Positions 25,571 through 33,517 of a stretch of 64,000 bases of DNA are shown here, in pieces. This DNA comes from Acetatifactor sp. (GTDB taxonomy: Bacteria; Bacillota; Clostridia; Lachnospirales; Lachnospiraceae): NCBI GenBank assembly GCA_024693365.1, contig JAILLF010000060.1, positions 1 to 64,000 on the forward strand, written 5' to 3'. Position 1 is the stretch's first letter; every line of letters begins with the position of its first letter. The translations under genes were made by a program, and so were the position numbers. The notes under the pieces are model-generated. The model made no database searches. It had not been told where the DNA came from and worked only from the letters and a program-made list of their open reading frames with translations.

Positions 25571-27840
25571 ACTGCCTCCTCCTCGTGATAACACTCAAAA
25601 CCGGCGTTTTGAAGACGTTTGATCGCAAATTCTGCGTCGGCAGGTCCGGAATTCGCCAGAAGTACCTGTATGGTTCCTGCTGCCGTAAGACCCACGTAGT
25701 CCGTGTCTCTCAGGACGTTGTCCAGCTTTTTGTCCAGATCTTCGATCGCATATCCCTGCGTATTGGTAACGTTGATCAGCGTACACTTTGTAAACCCCTT
25801 TTCCCTTGCCCTTAAGAAGGCACTTACGAGCTGATCAAAGGCTTCTGCCTCCATGACGTGCGTGTTTCCAAGGTATCTCTGGGAACGGAGAACTTCCATG
25901 TACTTGTCCGCGCGCAGTACGGCGTTCTGGGTCAGGTAGCTGGCTATGGCCAGCACGTTTGCCTGGCCGAGCGTCATTCTCTCCCAGGAGATGCCCCAAA
26001 CCATAATGATGATCTGCATCTGGTCACCGCCAAAAATGGCATTTGCCATCAGAGGATACTCCTCCGTCATGTTCTTGTTAATATAAACCTTTTTCTGACA
26101 GAGCACTTCATACATCTGCTCCATCTTCTTGTAATGTACGGAATTTCCCAGGGACCCTGCCTTGTCCGAAGTGGAGGACACAAGTCTCGCGTACACCTCA
26201 CCAGAGACGGAGTAAATCGCCACGTCCTTGCAGTGCATGATCTTGGCAATCACGTCAGCCGCATAGAAAAGTACTTCCTCCGGCTCATACTGGTCCAGGC
26301 TGGAAGTCACCTCGTAAATCTTTCCGATACTGTCGTTCTGGTTCACCAACTGATCGGACAGTACGTCCTTCACGCGGACGTTACTTCCGTTGATGTCAGA
26401 CATGTCCGCAAGCTGTCTCGACAGGAATTTGACCTCATTGTTGCTCTCTTCTTTAACGGCCTTCAGTTTATCCTTCATGTAACCAACGACTAGACCGAGG
26501 ATCAAGAGCTGTGCCATCCATACGTAAGTACTGTAGTCCAACAGTACGTCAAATCCGGATCGCCAGTACATCTGGCGGAAGAAATAACCCGCAATTGCCA
26601 AGAGGCAGGAAAAGATCGCCTGCTGCTGTCCGTGAATGATTGCAAAGAGCAACACGTACAACAGATAGAAATCCAAGTGTTTAAAATATTCATGATCCGT
26701 CGCGCGGTTATTGAGCATAAAGAAGGGAATAAACAGAATCAGGTTCTCGACAAAGGGAACTGCCGCGCGGATCATCTCCTTGCCTTTGCGCACAAAGGCA
26801 TCCCATGCACTCTCCTGTCTGTCGGAGAGCCTTGAGAATCTTCCGGCATGCTTTTTGATATAGTCTGCAAGAATGGGTAACGCCTTTCTGGGCGGGTTCA
26901 TTTCAAACAGCCCAAATTCCTCGTCTGCCGTTTCCATGTCCAGCGTAATGTTGGTCCGGGAATCCAAAAGACTGTCCAAGATCACGGGAGCGTTTTCGTC
27001 CGGCTGATTCGTTCTCATCCCGGAAATGATCAGCTCCGCCATCTCCCTCTGGGTGATCAGCGTCTTTCCGGAGATCTGGTAAACCTCTGACTTGTGACCG
27101 CTCACGGTCATCATCTTATAGATAAACTCAACTGCATCCATCAGATGAAGCAGCCGGTAACTCTTTTCTCCTTCCAAGACCGTCAAGTCTTCCTCCTGCA
27201 TTTCCATCACGGGCTTTGCAGTCAATGCGCTGACGGTCCTGCCCGCATGAAGCTTGATCTCACCGAGATCGAGTGCATCCATGCACATCTGCGCGCAAAC
27301 GTTGTCAAGTTCAGACGCGTCCTCCGGAATGCCGTAAAGGTTTCCAAGGCGAAGCACCATCACGTCTCCCATAGTCATCTTTCCGTAATCGAGACAAGTT
27401 TTCTCTCCCATGGCGATGGACTGTGCTTTTTCCGAGATATTCTTGCTGCGCTCCACGTAACCGTCATCCGTCGCTTCAAACCCCTCCAAGGCTTCCTCGG
27501 AGGAAAGATAGATAAACCTGCCCTGGCGCAGCGCCGAAAAGGACATCAGCAAATTAAGAAGGCTGGAACTAAACTTAACGGGAGTATTCATGCCCGTCTT
27601 CCAAGGGAACGTCTTGTCATACGCGCCCAAAAACAAGGTAACTTGCGGCTTTACGCTCACAAATACCTCGCGGATACATGCGTTGTCATATGCAAAACGA
27701 TAGGTTTCGAAGACCCTTCGGTTAAAGAACGTGTCCTTGCCTTCCTCCGTCAGGACGAAGATCCTGTGTCCCTCCTTGTGGAGCTTTTCCACCATTTTCC
27801 GCATCAGGCTTCCCGTGCTCCCGATCAGTAAAATATCCAT
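25567..27840 (-). CDS. pelD: SDR-PelD fusion, c-di-GMP receptor candidate
   Basis: 757 aa. Residues 1-320 are SDR/NAD-epimerase-like (LLIGSTGSLMRK, YLSSEEALEG, VLRLGNLYGIP), with a degenerate last glycine in the GxxGxxG loop. Residues about 358-455 hold four membrane helices, then a coiled coil (456-490), a GAF domain (about 515-650) and a degenerate GGDEF domain (about 660-757). The active-site GGDEF is AAGTI (720-724). Five residues before it, RDTD (711-714) keeps the RxxD inhibitory site that binds c-di-GMP in PelD. So it is probably a c-di-GMP sensor that cannot make c-di-GMP. SDR-fused PelD forms are known from Gram-positive pel loci. The SDR part may be a scaffold or an inactive epimerase. 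Confidence 0.88.
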   Translation of the reverse strand: MDILLIGSTGSLMRKMVEKLHKEGHRIFVLTEEGKDTFFNRRVFETYRFAYDNACIREVFVSVKPQVTLFLGAYDKTFPWKTGMNTPVKFSSSLLNLLMSFSALRQGRFIYLSSEEALEGFEATDDGYVERSKNISEKAQSIAMGEKTCLDYGKMTMGDVMVLRLGNLYGIPEDASELDNVCAQMCMDALDLGEIKLHAGRTVSALTAKPVMEMQEEDLTVLEGEKSYRLLHLMDAVEFIYKMMTVSGHKSEVYQISGKTLITQREMAELIISGMRTNQPDENAPVILDSLLDSRTNITLDMETADEEFGLFEMNPPRKALPILADYIKKHAGRFSRLSDRQESAWDAFVRKGKEMIRAAVPFVENLILFIPFFMLNNRATDHEYFKHLDFYLLYVLLFAIIHGQQQAIFSCLLAIAGYFFRQMYWRSGFDVLLDYSTYVWMAQLLILGLVVGYMKDKLKAVKEESNNEVKFLSRQLADMSDINGSNVRVKDVLSDQLVNQNDSIGKIYEVTSSLDQYEPEEVLFYAADVIAKIMHCKDVAIYSVSGEVYARLVSSTSDKAGSLGNSVHYKKMEQMYEVLCQKKVYINKNMTEEYPLMANAIFGGDQMQIIIMVWGISWERMTLGQANVLAIASYLTQNAVLRADKYMEVLRSQRYLGNTHVMEAEAFDQLVSAFLRAREKGFTKCTLINVTNTQGYAIEDLDKKLDNVLRDTDYVGLTAAGTIQVLLANSGPADAEFAIKRLQNAGFECYHEEEAV

Positions 27841-27861
27841 CTTTCCATGCCCTTTCCAACT

Positions 27862-28125
27862 CTATAATGCAATGCCCTGGCTCTTCAGTTGTCCCAGAAA
27901 CTCCGTCACGTCCGCGAGCGCTTCATCCATTCCGATCTCATACTCATCGCTTAAAGCCTTGGCTGCTGCCTTCGGATCGCCCTGCTCCCAGAAACTTTCC
28001 AGGATCATGGCGCCCGTTTCATTCAACGCCATCGGCGCCTTGTACTTTCCCGGCTTTTGCTCCATGTCGAGCAGCCAGTATTTTCCAGCCGCATGCCGTA
28101 TCTGATACCGCCCCTTGCCGTTCAT
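27862..28125 (-). CDS. PqqD family protein at head of Pel operon
   Basis: 87 aa. Strand-rich N-terminus (YQIRHAAGKYWLLD), then the conserved PMALNETGAMILESFWEQG helix region, and a C-terminal helix pair ending QLKSQGIAL. This is the third PqqD-like domain in the locus. AAAGGTG lies 5 bases before ATG. It is the first gene of the exopolysaccharide operon, 22 bases before the PelD-like gene, and follows the promoter at 28187. PqqD proteins bind RiPP leaders and are not part of described pel operons, so it links the leader-bearing protein with the polysaccharide genes (inference). Confidence 0.85.
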   Translation of the reverse strand: MNGKGRYQIRHAAGKYWLLDMEQKPGKYKAPMALNETGAMILESFWEQGDPKAAAKALSDEYEIGMDEALADVTEFLGQLKSQGIAL

Positions 28126-28186
28126 ATGCGCACCTTTCCTTCAAGAATGCCGTATTTACTGGTAAAAAAAGATTAACCAAATTACT

Positions 28187-28192
28187 ATTATA
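28187..28192 (-). promoter_or_regulatory. -10 box of the exopolysaccharide operon
   Basis: Minus-strand TATAAT at 28187-28192, about 62 bases before the PqqD start. No good -35 hexamer lies 17 bases upstream (TTTAAT), which suggests dependence on an activator. Confidence 0.5.
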
Positions 28193-28198
28193 TCACTC

Positions 28199-28231
28199 AA
28201 GGTAAAAAAATTAAAGCACTTTTTTACCCTT
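28199..28231 (-). terminator. AT-rich terminator after the small acidic protein gene
   Basis: AAGGGTAAAAAA pairs with TTTTTTTACCTT on the minus strand, taking in the stop codon of the 28224-28487 gene and ending in a T run. It could also serve as an operator for the next operon. Confidence 0.6.
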
Positions 28232-28487
28232 CAACGATCAGATACCTTCCGTCACCGACGTCAAAGATCTCGTCATTCTCCAAAACTTCTTCCCCTTCAG
28301 CGCCTTCCAGATCAACGCCAACTTCCTCCAGATACTCCAAAACCTCTTCCAGAGAGTCAGCAACCACGGCCATGCAATCCTCCAAAAATTCCTCTGCCTC
28401 TTCCATGGTCTCTGCCACTGGCTCGGGATAAAGCTGCCCCTGATTCTTCAAGAAACACTCCAATACGGCATCGTCATATTCTCTCAT
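28224..28487 (-). CDS. Small acidic protein of unknown function
   Basis: 87 aa, strongly acidic, mostly helical, no membrane segment or cysteine motif except one Cys in LEDCMAVV. It starts MREYDDAVLECFLKNQ and ends FDVGDGRYLIVEG. I recall similar short proteins across Clostridia, sometimes mislabelled as glyoxalase; nothing in the sequence supports a glyoxalase. ATG 28487 is fixed by GGAGGT 6 bases upstream; an in-frame extension to 28526 has no site. It stands alone, with a terminator after it. Confidence 0.7.
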   Translation of the reverse strand: MREYDDAVLECFLKNQGQLYPEPVAETMEEAEEFLEDCMAVVADSLEEVLEYLEEVGVDLEGAEGEEVLENDEIFDVGDGRYLIVEG

Positions 28488-28543
28488 CGTTTTACCTCCA
28501 CAAAGTCCTTGCATAACGTTACTCAAAATGATTTTTCGTCCCG

Positions 28544-29791
28544 TCAGGCTTTCGTTAAAAACGAAAGCACCTCAGCCGGATGGCTGATCAATGCGTCAGC
28601 ACCGTTTTCCAAGAGTTCCTCCCGCTCGCGAAAGCCCCAGAGAACGCCCACCGTAAACGCTCCCGCGCCGCGTCCCGTCAGTACGTCCGTGCCGGTGTCG
28701 CCCAGATAGAGCACGTTCTCCGGCTGGATTTCCTCGCCGCCCTCGCGAAGCTTCTCCAGGATGCGGAACACGCCGTCCGCACTTGGTTTCAACGCAAGTC
28801 CGGTCTCCTGTCCCTGAAGTACGTCGAACGTTCCCTTTCCAAACAGGGTCTCAACCACCCGTATGGTCTCCGCATGTGGTTTATTTGAAAGCACGGCCAA
28901 CTTTAAACCGCGCTTTTTCAATTCGTCAACCAATTCCGTGATGCCGTCAAAAGGCTTTACGCCATCCATGCAATGCACGCCAAAGATCTCTTTATATCTG
29001 GGAAACGCCTTGTCAAACAAGCAAAGCTCCATGTCTCCCGACGCCCTCAGCGCCCTTTTTACCAGATTTGCCGCGCCGTCTCCCGCAAAGTATTGATAAT
29101 CCTTTGCCTCAAAGGGGCCATAGCCCAGTTCCTTTAGCATTTCATTTCCACAGTACGTAAGGCTTTGGATCGTGTCGGAGAGCGTCCCGTCCAAGTCAAA
29201 GATGACGGCTTTCTTGGGTGCCCTCTCCCTCTCAATGCGGGTCAATTCCTGATAAAGCCGTCCTGCAGGAAGACCAACCACGGAATTGTAGTCCCCCTGA
29301 ATCTCTTTTACGTACTTTGCGAATTCCCCTTGAATGCCATAAGCGCCCGCCTTGTCCAGCGGATCCCCGGTCGCCACGTAGGAATTGATTTCCTCACGGC
29401 TCATGGGCGTAAACGTGACCTTCGTCCCTTCATGAAAGGTAACCCTCTTGCCCTCCTTCGTCAGGATGGTAACACCTGTATAGACGTAATGTTCCCTTCC
29501 CTGAAGGCGCGCGAGCATTTCCTTTGCCTCGCCGGCATCCTTGGGCTTTCCAAGGATCTGATCACCGAGCGCAACCACGGTATCTGCACCGATCACGGTA
29601 GCCTTCTCCTGCAGTTCCTCCCATACGGCCTTAGCCTTCCGGTAGGACAATTCCTCCACAGCCTGATGTGGCTTCATTCCCGGAGCGATTTCTTCATCCG
29701 CCTCGCTCACCCTTACGTCAAATTTGATTCCAATCTGCTCCAGCAGCTCCCGCCTTCTCGGGGACCCCGAAGCCAAAACTACGTACGTCAT
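28544..29791 (-). CDS. Maf nucleotide pyrophosphatase fused to HAD phosphatase
   Basis: 415 aa. Residues 1-190 are a Maf/YhdE-type nucleotide pyrophosphatase: VVLASGSPRRRELL, then IGADTVVALGDQILGKP and the GIQGEFAKYVKEIQGDYNSVVGLP end, which removes non-canonical or pyrimidine NTPs. Residues 195-415 are a HAD phosphatase of the phosphoglycolate phosphatase/PpaX group: FDLDGTLSDT, LAVLSNKPH, and VLYLGDTGTD. All catalytic boxes of both domains are intact. ATG 29791 matches the usual Maf N-terminus; GTG 29800 is an alternative. The two activities are normally separate genes, so the fusion suggests linked clean-up of nucleotides or their phosphate products. It lies directly downstream of the polyphosphate kinase gene. 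Confidence 0.92.
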   Translation of the reverse strand: MTYVVLASGSPRRRELLEQIGIKFDVRVSEADEEIAPGMKPHQAVEELSYRKAKAVWEELQEKATVIGADTVVALGDQILGKPKDAGEAKEMLARLQGREHYVYTGVTILTKEGKRVTFHEGTKVTFTPMSREEINSYVATGDPLDKAGAYGIQGEFAKYVKEIQGDYNSVVGLPAGRLYQELTRIERERAPKKAVIFDLDGTLSDTIQSLTYCGNEMLKELGYGPFEAKDYQYFAGDGAANLVKRALRASGDMELCLFDKAFPRYKEIFGVHCMDGVKPFDGITELVDELKKRGLKLAVLSNKPHAETIRVVETLFGKGTFDVLQGQETGLALKPSADGVFRILEKLREGGEEIQPENVLYLGDTGTDVLTGRGAGAFTVGVLWGFREREELLENGADALISHPAEVLSFLTKA

Positions 29792-29818
29792 TCTTTCCAC
29801 TCTCTTCCGTCCAGATCA

Positions 29819-31957
29819 TTAGTTCGTTGGAGCCATCTTAGGTTTAAAGGTGCGGCTCTCTCCCGCCGTCTTTGCAACCTTTGCATTCTTTGCGGCCTCC
29901 TTGCAGAATACGTCTTGCGCCAGGACGGCCTTCTTTCCCCTGCCGTCCACCTTCTCGTAGGTCCCGTCAGGCTTGAGGATGCATGCCTTTACCGTATCTG
30001 CAAGCTGCACGTCAAGTACGTGCCGTAATTCCTCCTTCAGCCGGGGCTGATCAATGGGGAACAGGATCTCCACGCGTCTCTCCAGGTTTCTCGGCATCCA
30101 GTCCGCGCTGGAACAATACACCTCCGGATGCTCGTCATTTTCAAAGTAAAAGATTCTCGCGTGCTCCAGGAAATTGCCCACGATGGAGCGCACCGTAATG
30201 TTCTCGCTGACGCCGGGGATTCCAACGCGCAGACAACAGATGCCTCTCACGATCAGGTCAATCTTCACGCCGGCAGCACTGGCCTCATAGAGGGCAACGA
30301 TCACGTCGGGATCACAGAGGGAGTTCATCTTGGCGATGATCCTAGCCTTGCGTCCTTCCAGCGCGTATTTCTTTTCCCGCTCAATCAGGAACAGGAAACG
30401 ATCCTTGAGCCAAAGCGGCGCAAGAGACAGTTTGTTCCAGAACAGGGGCTCTGAATATCCCGAAAGCATGTTAAACACGGCCGTGGCATCCTCGCCCACC
30501 GTCTCGGAGCAAGTGAACAGTCCGACGTCAGTGTAAAGTTTTGCCGTCGCGTCATTATAGTTACCAGTGCCTAGATGCACGTAACGCTGAATGCCATTCT
30601 CCTCACGGCGAACCACCAAGGTGATCTTGGAATGGGTCTTTAATCCCAACAGGCCATAGATTACGTGACATCCGGCTTTCTCAAGCTTTCTCGCCCAGAC
30701 AATATTGTTTTCTTCGTCAAAACGGGCCTTCAGTTCCACAAGAACCGTCACCTGTTTTCCGTTTTCCGCCGCCTGCGCAAGTGCCGCAATGATCGGTGAA
30801 TTTCCGCTGACGCGATAGAGTGTCTGCTTGATGGCAAGGACTTTGGGATCTACGGCCGCCTGACGGATGAAATCCACCACAGGTTCAAAGCTCTGATAGG
30901 GATGCTGCATCAAAACGTCACCCTTGCGGATCTGCTCGAAAATGTTGCATCCCGCCGGGAGCTCCGGCACGGGCTTTGGTTCGTGCTTTGGCGCCTTTAA
31001 ATCCTCAAAGCCATCCAGTCCATACAGCTTCATCAGCACGGTGAGGTCCAAAGGCCCGTCAATCTCATATACGTAAGCGTCTGCGATGGACAACTCCTTC
31101 TTCAGAAAGGCCAGGAGATCTTTGTCCATGCCCTGCTCCACTTCAAGGCGGATGCATTCTCCCCACTGACGCTTTTTGATCTGTTTTTCGATCTCCTTGA
31201 GCAGATCCTCCGCCTCATCCTCCTCGATCGTAAGATCCGCATTACGCATGATGCGGAATGGATGGGCGCAGACAATGGTATAATTCAAAAAGAGCTTGGA
31301 AATGTTTCTTTCAATGATCTCCTCGAGGAGGATCACGCGCTTGATCTCCCCTTCCTTTATCGGCAACTCAACTACGCGGTTTAACACGCTCGGAACCTGC
31401 ACGGTCACAAATTCGAGCTCGCTCCCCTTTTTCTTCTTGCGCACCATGGCGCCGATGTTCAGGGTCTTATTCCGGATCAGCGGAAACGGTCGGGAGGAAT
31501 CTACCGCCATGGGCGTCAGAACCGGATAAACGTTCTCCTGAAAATAATGATCCACAAACGCTTCCTCTTCCTTGTCCAGATCCTCATGATGCGCAACAAC
31601 GTGCAGACCATCCTTCAAGAGCTGCGGATTTAAAGACCTGCCCCACGTGGAGTACTGTAGTTCCACCAGCTCATGCGTGGCCCTGCCGATGGCAGCCAGC
31701 TGTGTCTTTGGCGTCATGCCAGCAATGTCCTTCTTGGTATATCCCGCGTTCACCATGTCCTTGATCGAAGCGACGCGGACCATAAAAAATTCATCCAGGT
31801 TGGAGGCCGTGATGCTAAGGAACTTCAGCCGTTCAAACAGGGGATTGGACCGGTCCCGTGCCTCGCCGAGGATTCTGTGATCAAAGAGAATCCACGACAG
31901 CTCGCGATTTTCAAAATACTTCGCATCCTTCATTACGACGTTTGATTTTTCTGCCAT
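29819..31957 (-). CDS. ppk1: Polyphosphate kinase 1
   Basis: 712 aa, the usual PPK1 length. The N domain starts YFENRELSWILFDHR and has SNLDEFFMVRVASI. The catalytic part has LLGLKTHSKITLVVRRE with the phospho-histidine candidate, YVHLGTGNYND and ENITVRSIVGNFLEHARI. The enzyme reversibly builds polyphosphate from ATP. AGGAG lies 6 bases before ATG, inside the stop region of the upstream Ppx/GppA-type gene. The pairing with a Ppx/GppA protein fits polyphosphate metabolism. Confidence 0.96.
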   Translation of the reverse strand: MAEKSNVVMKDAKYFENRELSWILFDHRILGEARDRSNPLFERLKFLSITASNLDEFFMVRVASIKDMVNAGYTKKDIAGMTPKTQLAAIGRATHELVELQYSTWGRSLNPQLLKDGLHVVAHHEDLDKEEEAFVDHYFQENVYPVLTPMAVDSSRPFPLIRNKTLNIGAMVRKKKKGSELEFVTVQVPSVLNRVVELPIKEGEIKRVILLEEIIERNISKLFLNYTIVCAHPFRIMRNADLTIEEDEAEDLLKEIEKQIKKRQWGECIRLEVEQGMDKDLLAFLKKELSIADAYVYEIDGPLDLTVLMKLYGLDGFEDLKAPKHEPKPVPELPAGCNIFEQIRKGDVLMQHPYQSFEPVVDFIRQAAVDPKVLAIKQTLYRVSGNSPIIAALAQAAENGKQVTVLVELKARFDEENNIVWARKLEKAGCHVIYGLLGLKTHSKITLVVRREENGIQRYVHLGTGNYNDATAKLYTDVGLFTCSETVGEDATAVFNMLSGYSEPLFWNKLSLAPLWLKDRFLFLIEREKKYALEGRKARIIAKMNSLCDPDVIVALYEASAAGVKIDLIVRGICCLRVGIPGVSENITVRSIVGNFLEHARIFYFENDEHPEVYCSSADWMPRNLERRVEILFPIDQPRLKEELRHVLDVQLADTVKACILKPDGTYEKVDGRGKKAVLAQDVFCKEAAKNAKVAKTAGESRTFKPKMAPTN

Positions 31958-31966
31958 ATTCCGCTC

Positions 31967-33517
31967 CTAAAATTTCTTATTGGTTTTCAGTACGGGAACC
32001 ACGCTGTACACTTCCTGGAAAAACTCAGAGGAGGTGTCAAAGAAGCCCTTCTCCAGCGTGATGTCCTCCTGGGTGTCGATCATCAGCCGCAGTTCGCCTT
32101 CGGTAAGCTGTGCCTTCAGGCCGCGAAGCTTCTGTTTGTGGCTTCGGTCAAGGCTGTTTGCCAGGCGCAGGATCGCCGTGAGCTTCGCGATGGTAAGGTA
32201 GCTCTCCTTCCCCGCAAAATCGGATCCGCGGCTTTCGTTATAGCCATAATAAGTAAAGTCACTGTGATTGTACCGCACGACGCTTGCCACGATCTCGCGC
32301 TCCGCGTGGGAGAGTCCAATGATCTCCGTCGCCATGATGATGTCGTAGGAAGTCTCTCCCACGTCCACGAGCGAAACATACTTTCCGCAGTCGTGAAGAA
32401 GCGCTGCGATCTGCAGATACAGCCTCTCCCGCTTACCCATGCCGTGAATTTTCTTCATGCTGTCGAAGATGGTGATTGCCAGATACTCCAGCGTCTCCGC
32501 GCGCTTCCGGCTTCCCATGTAGCGCTTGCTGATGCCGCCGGCGCAGGCGATGATGTCTCTTTCGAAATCATGCTCGCCGCGGAACATTTTAATCTCTTCC
32601 GCATATTCATACGCCATGCCGTCGCAAAGCGTTACTCCCGGAGCCCAAACCTTCTTTGCGCCCATAACCTTTGCGATCCGTCTTGTCAGCACCGCGCTGA
32701 TCAGCACCAGCGGTACCTTCTCTTCGGCCACGCCTAGCGCCTTGGCCGCCGCCATGGATCCGCTGGAGCGCAGGAGCGTCATCAGACTCTCGAAATCCTC
32801 AAGGTCGATCGTTGACTTATCCGGATCATTTCCCGCGCGGCGGATTGCCCACGGTGAAATGTAATCGTCCATGATAATGATGTTCTGGATCTCGCGATCC
32901 TTCAGATACAGTTTCTTATAGGTGGCGAGCTGTGCGTTTGCCAGTTCGTCCACCAGGGCCTCCATCTGATCGCGTCCGGCGTTTAAGTGCGTCAGCATCT
33001 CCTGGAGTCTCAGCACGCCAAGGCGAAGATTCTGCGTGCTCATCAGGGCGTCATTGTCAAAGAGGGACAGCTGGATGCTGCCATTGCTGACGTCCACGAT
33101 GGCCGTCTTCTCTTCGATGATCCTGCGGAAGCTCTCTCCCTTGGAAGCAACGGACTTGTAATCCAAAAAGCGCTGCTCGGAATTGCTCAGGATCTTGACC
33201 TCAATGCCCGTTCGCTGTGCGATCTGGTCCAAAACGATCAGCGTATTCTTTGTCTCCCGCAGGGCGCTGGTGCCGTAGGCCCGGAAAGCATCCACCTTGT
33301 ATGTCTTCATGACCTCCTTGTAGTCCAGGAGCGTGCGGCAGAGTTCATCGATCTTTTCCCTGCTCATCTTTCCCGTCGCATAGGTCTCGCTTCCCAGGTC
33401 AAGTCTCTGGCTCAGGCAGTCAATCTCGCGCATGTTGTTCTTCCCGGAAAACTCAAAAATCTTCATCGTCAGCTCAAAGCTGCCCACCGATATGGCGGCG
33501 AAGGTTTTGAAGCTCAT
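31967..33517 (-). CDS. Ppx/GppA phosphatase with C-terminal HD domain
   Basis: 516 aa. Residues 1-310 are a Ppx/GppA exopolyphosphatase/pppGppase of the actin-like ATPase fold, with AAISVGSFELTMKIFE, YGTSALRETKN, IVDVSNGSIQLSLF and CDGMAYEYAEE. Residues about 320-500 are an HD-type helical domain (IAALLHDCGKYVSLVD, SHAERE). Family members cleave polyphosphate or (p)ppGpp; which one applies cannot be told. The ATG directly follows the stop of the DUF815 gene (TAAATG), so the two are co-translated. Confidence 0.92.
   Translation of the reverse strand: MSFKTFAAISVGSFELTMKIFEFSGKNNMREIDCLSQRLDLGSETYATGKMSREKIDELCRTLLDYKEVMKTYKVDAFRAYGTSALRETKNTLIVLDQIAQRTGIEVKILSNSEQRFLDYKSVASKGESFRRIIEEKTAIVDVSNGSIQLSLFDNDALMSTQNLRLGVLRLQEMLTHLNAGRDQMEALVDELANAQLATYKKLYLKDREIQNIIIMDDYISPWAIRRAGNDPDKSTIDLEDFESLMTLLRSSGSMAAAKALGVAEEKVPLVLISAVLTRRIAKVMGAKKVWAPGVTLCDGMAYEYAEEIKMFRGEHDFERDIIACAGGISKRYMGSRKRAETLEYLAITIFDSMKKIHGMGKRERLYLQIAALLHDCGKYVSLVDVGETSYDIIMATEIIGLSHAEREIVASVVRYNHSDFTYYGYNESRGSDFAGKESYLTIAKLTAILRLANSLDRSHKQKLRGLKAQLTEGELRLMIDTQEDITLEKGFFDTSSEFFQEVYSVVPVLKTNKKF

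Larger units (their letters stand above)
28161..28231. promoter_or_regulatory. Repeated GGTAAAAAAA elements around the operon promoter
   Basis: GGTAAAAAAA occurs at 28161-28170 and 28201-28210, 40 bases apart, with an inverted partner TTTTTTACCCTT at 28220-28231. The -10 box lies between the two direct copies. A regulator binding on one face of the helix is possible. Confidence 0.4.

Noticed and set aside
2690..28125. Radical SAM, lanthipeptide or lasso-peptide biosynthesis
   Set aside because: No CxxxCxxC radical SAM protein, LanM/LanC or lasso cyclase/protease was found; only PqqD-like, HPrK-like and nucleotidyltransferase parts are shared with such clusters.
28224..28487. Glyoxalase
   Set aside because: The name is used for similar small acidic proteins, but there are no metal-binding residues or vicinal oxygen chelate fold pattern in 87 aa.
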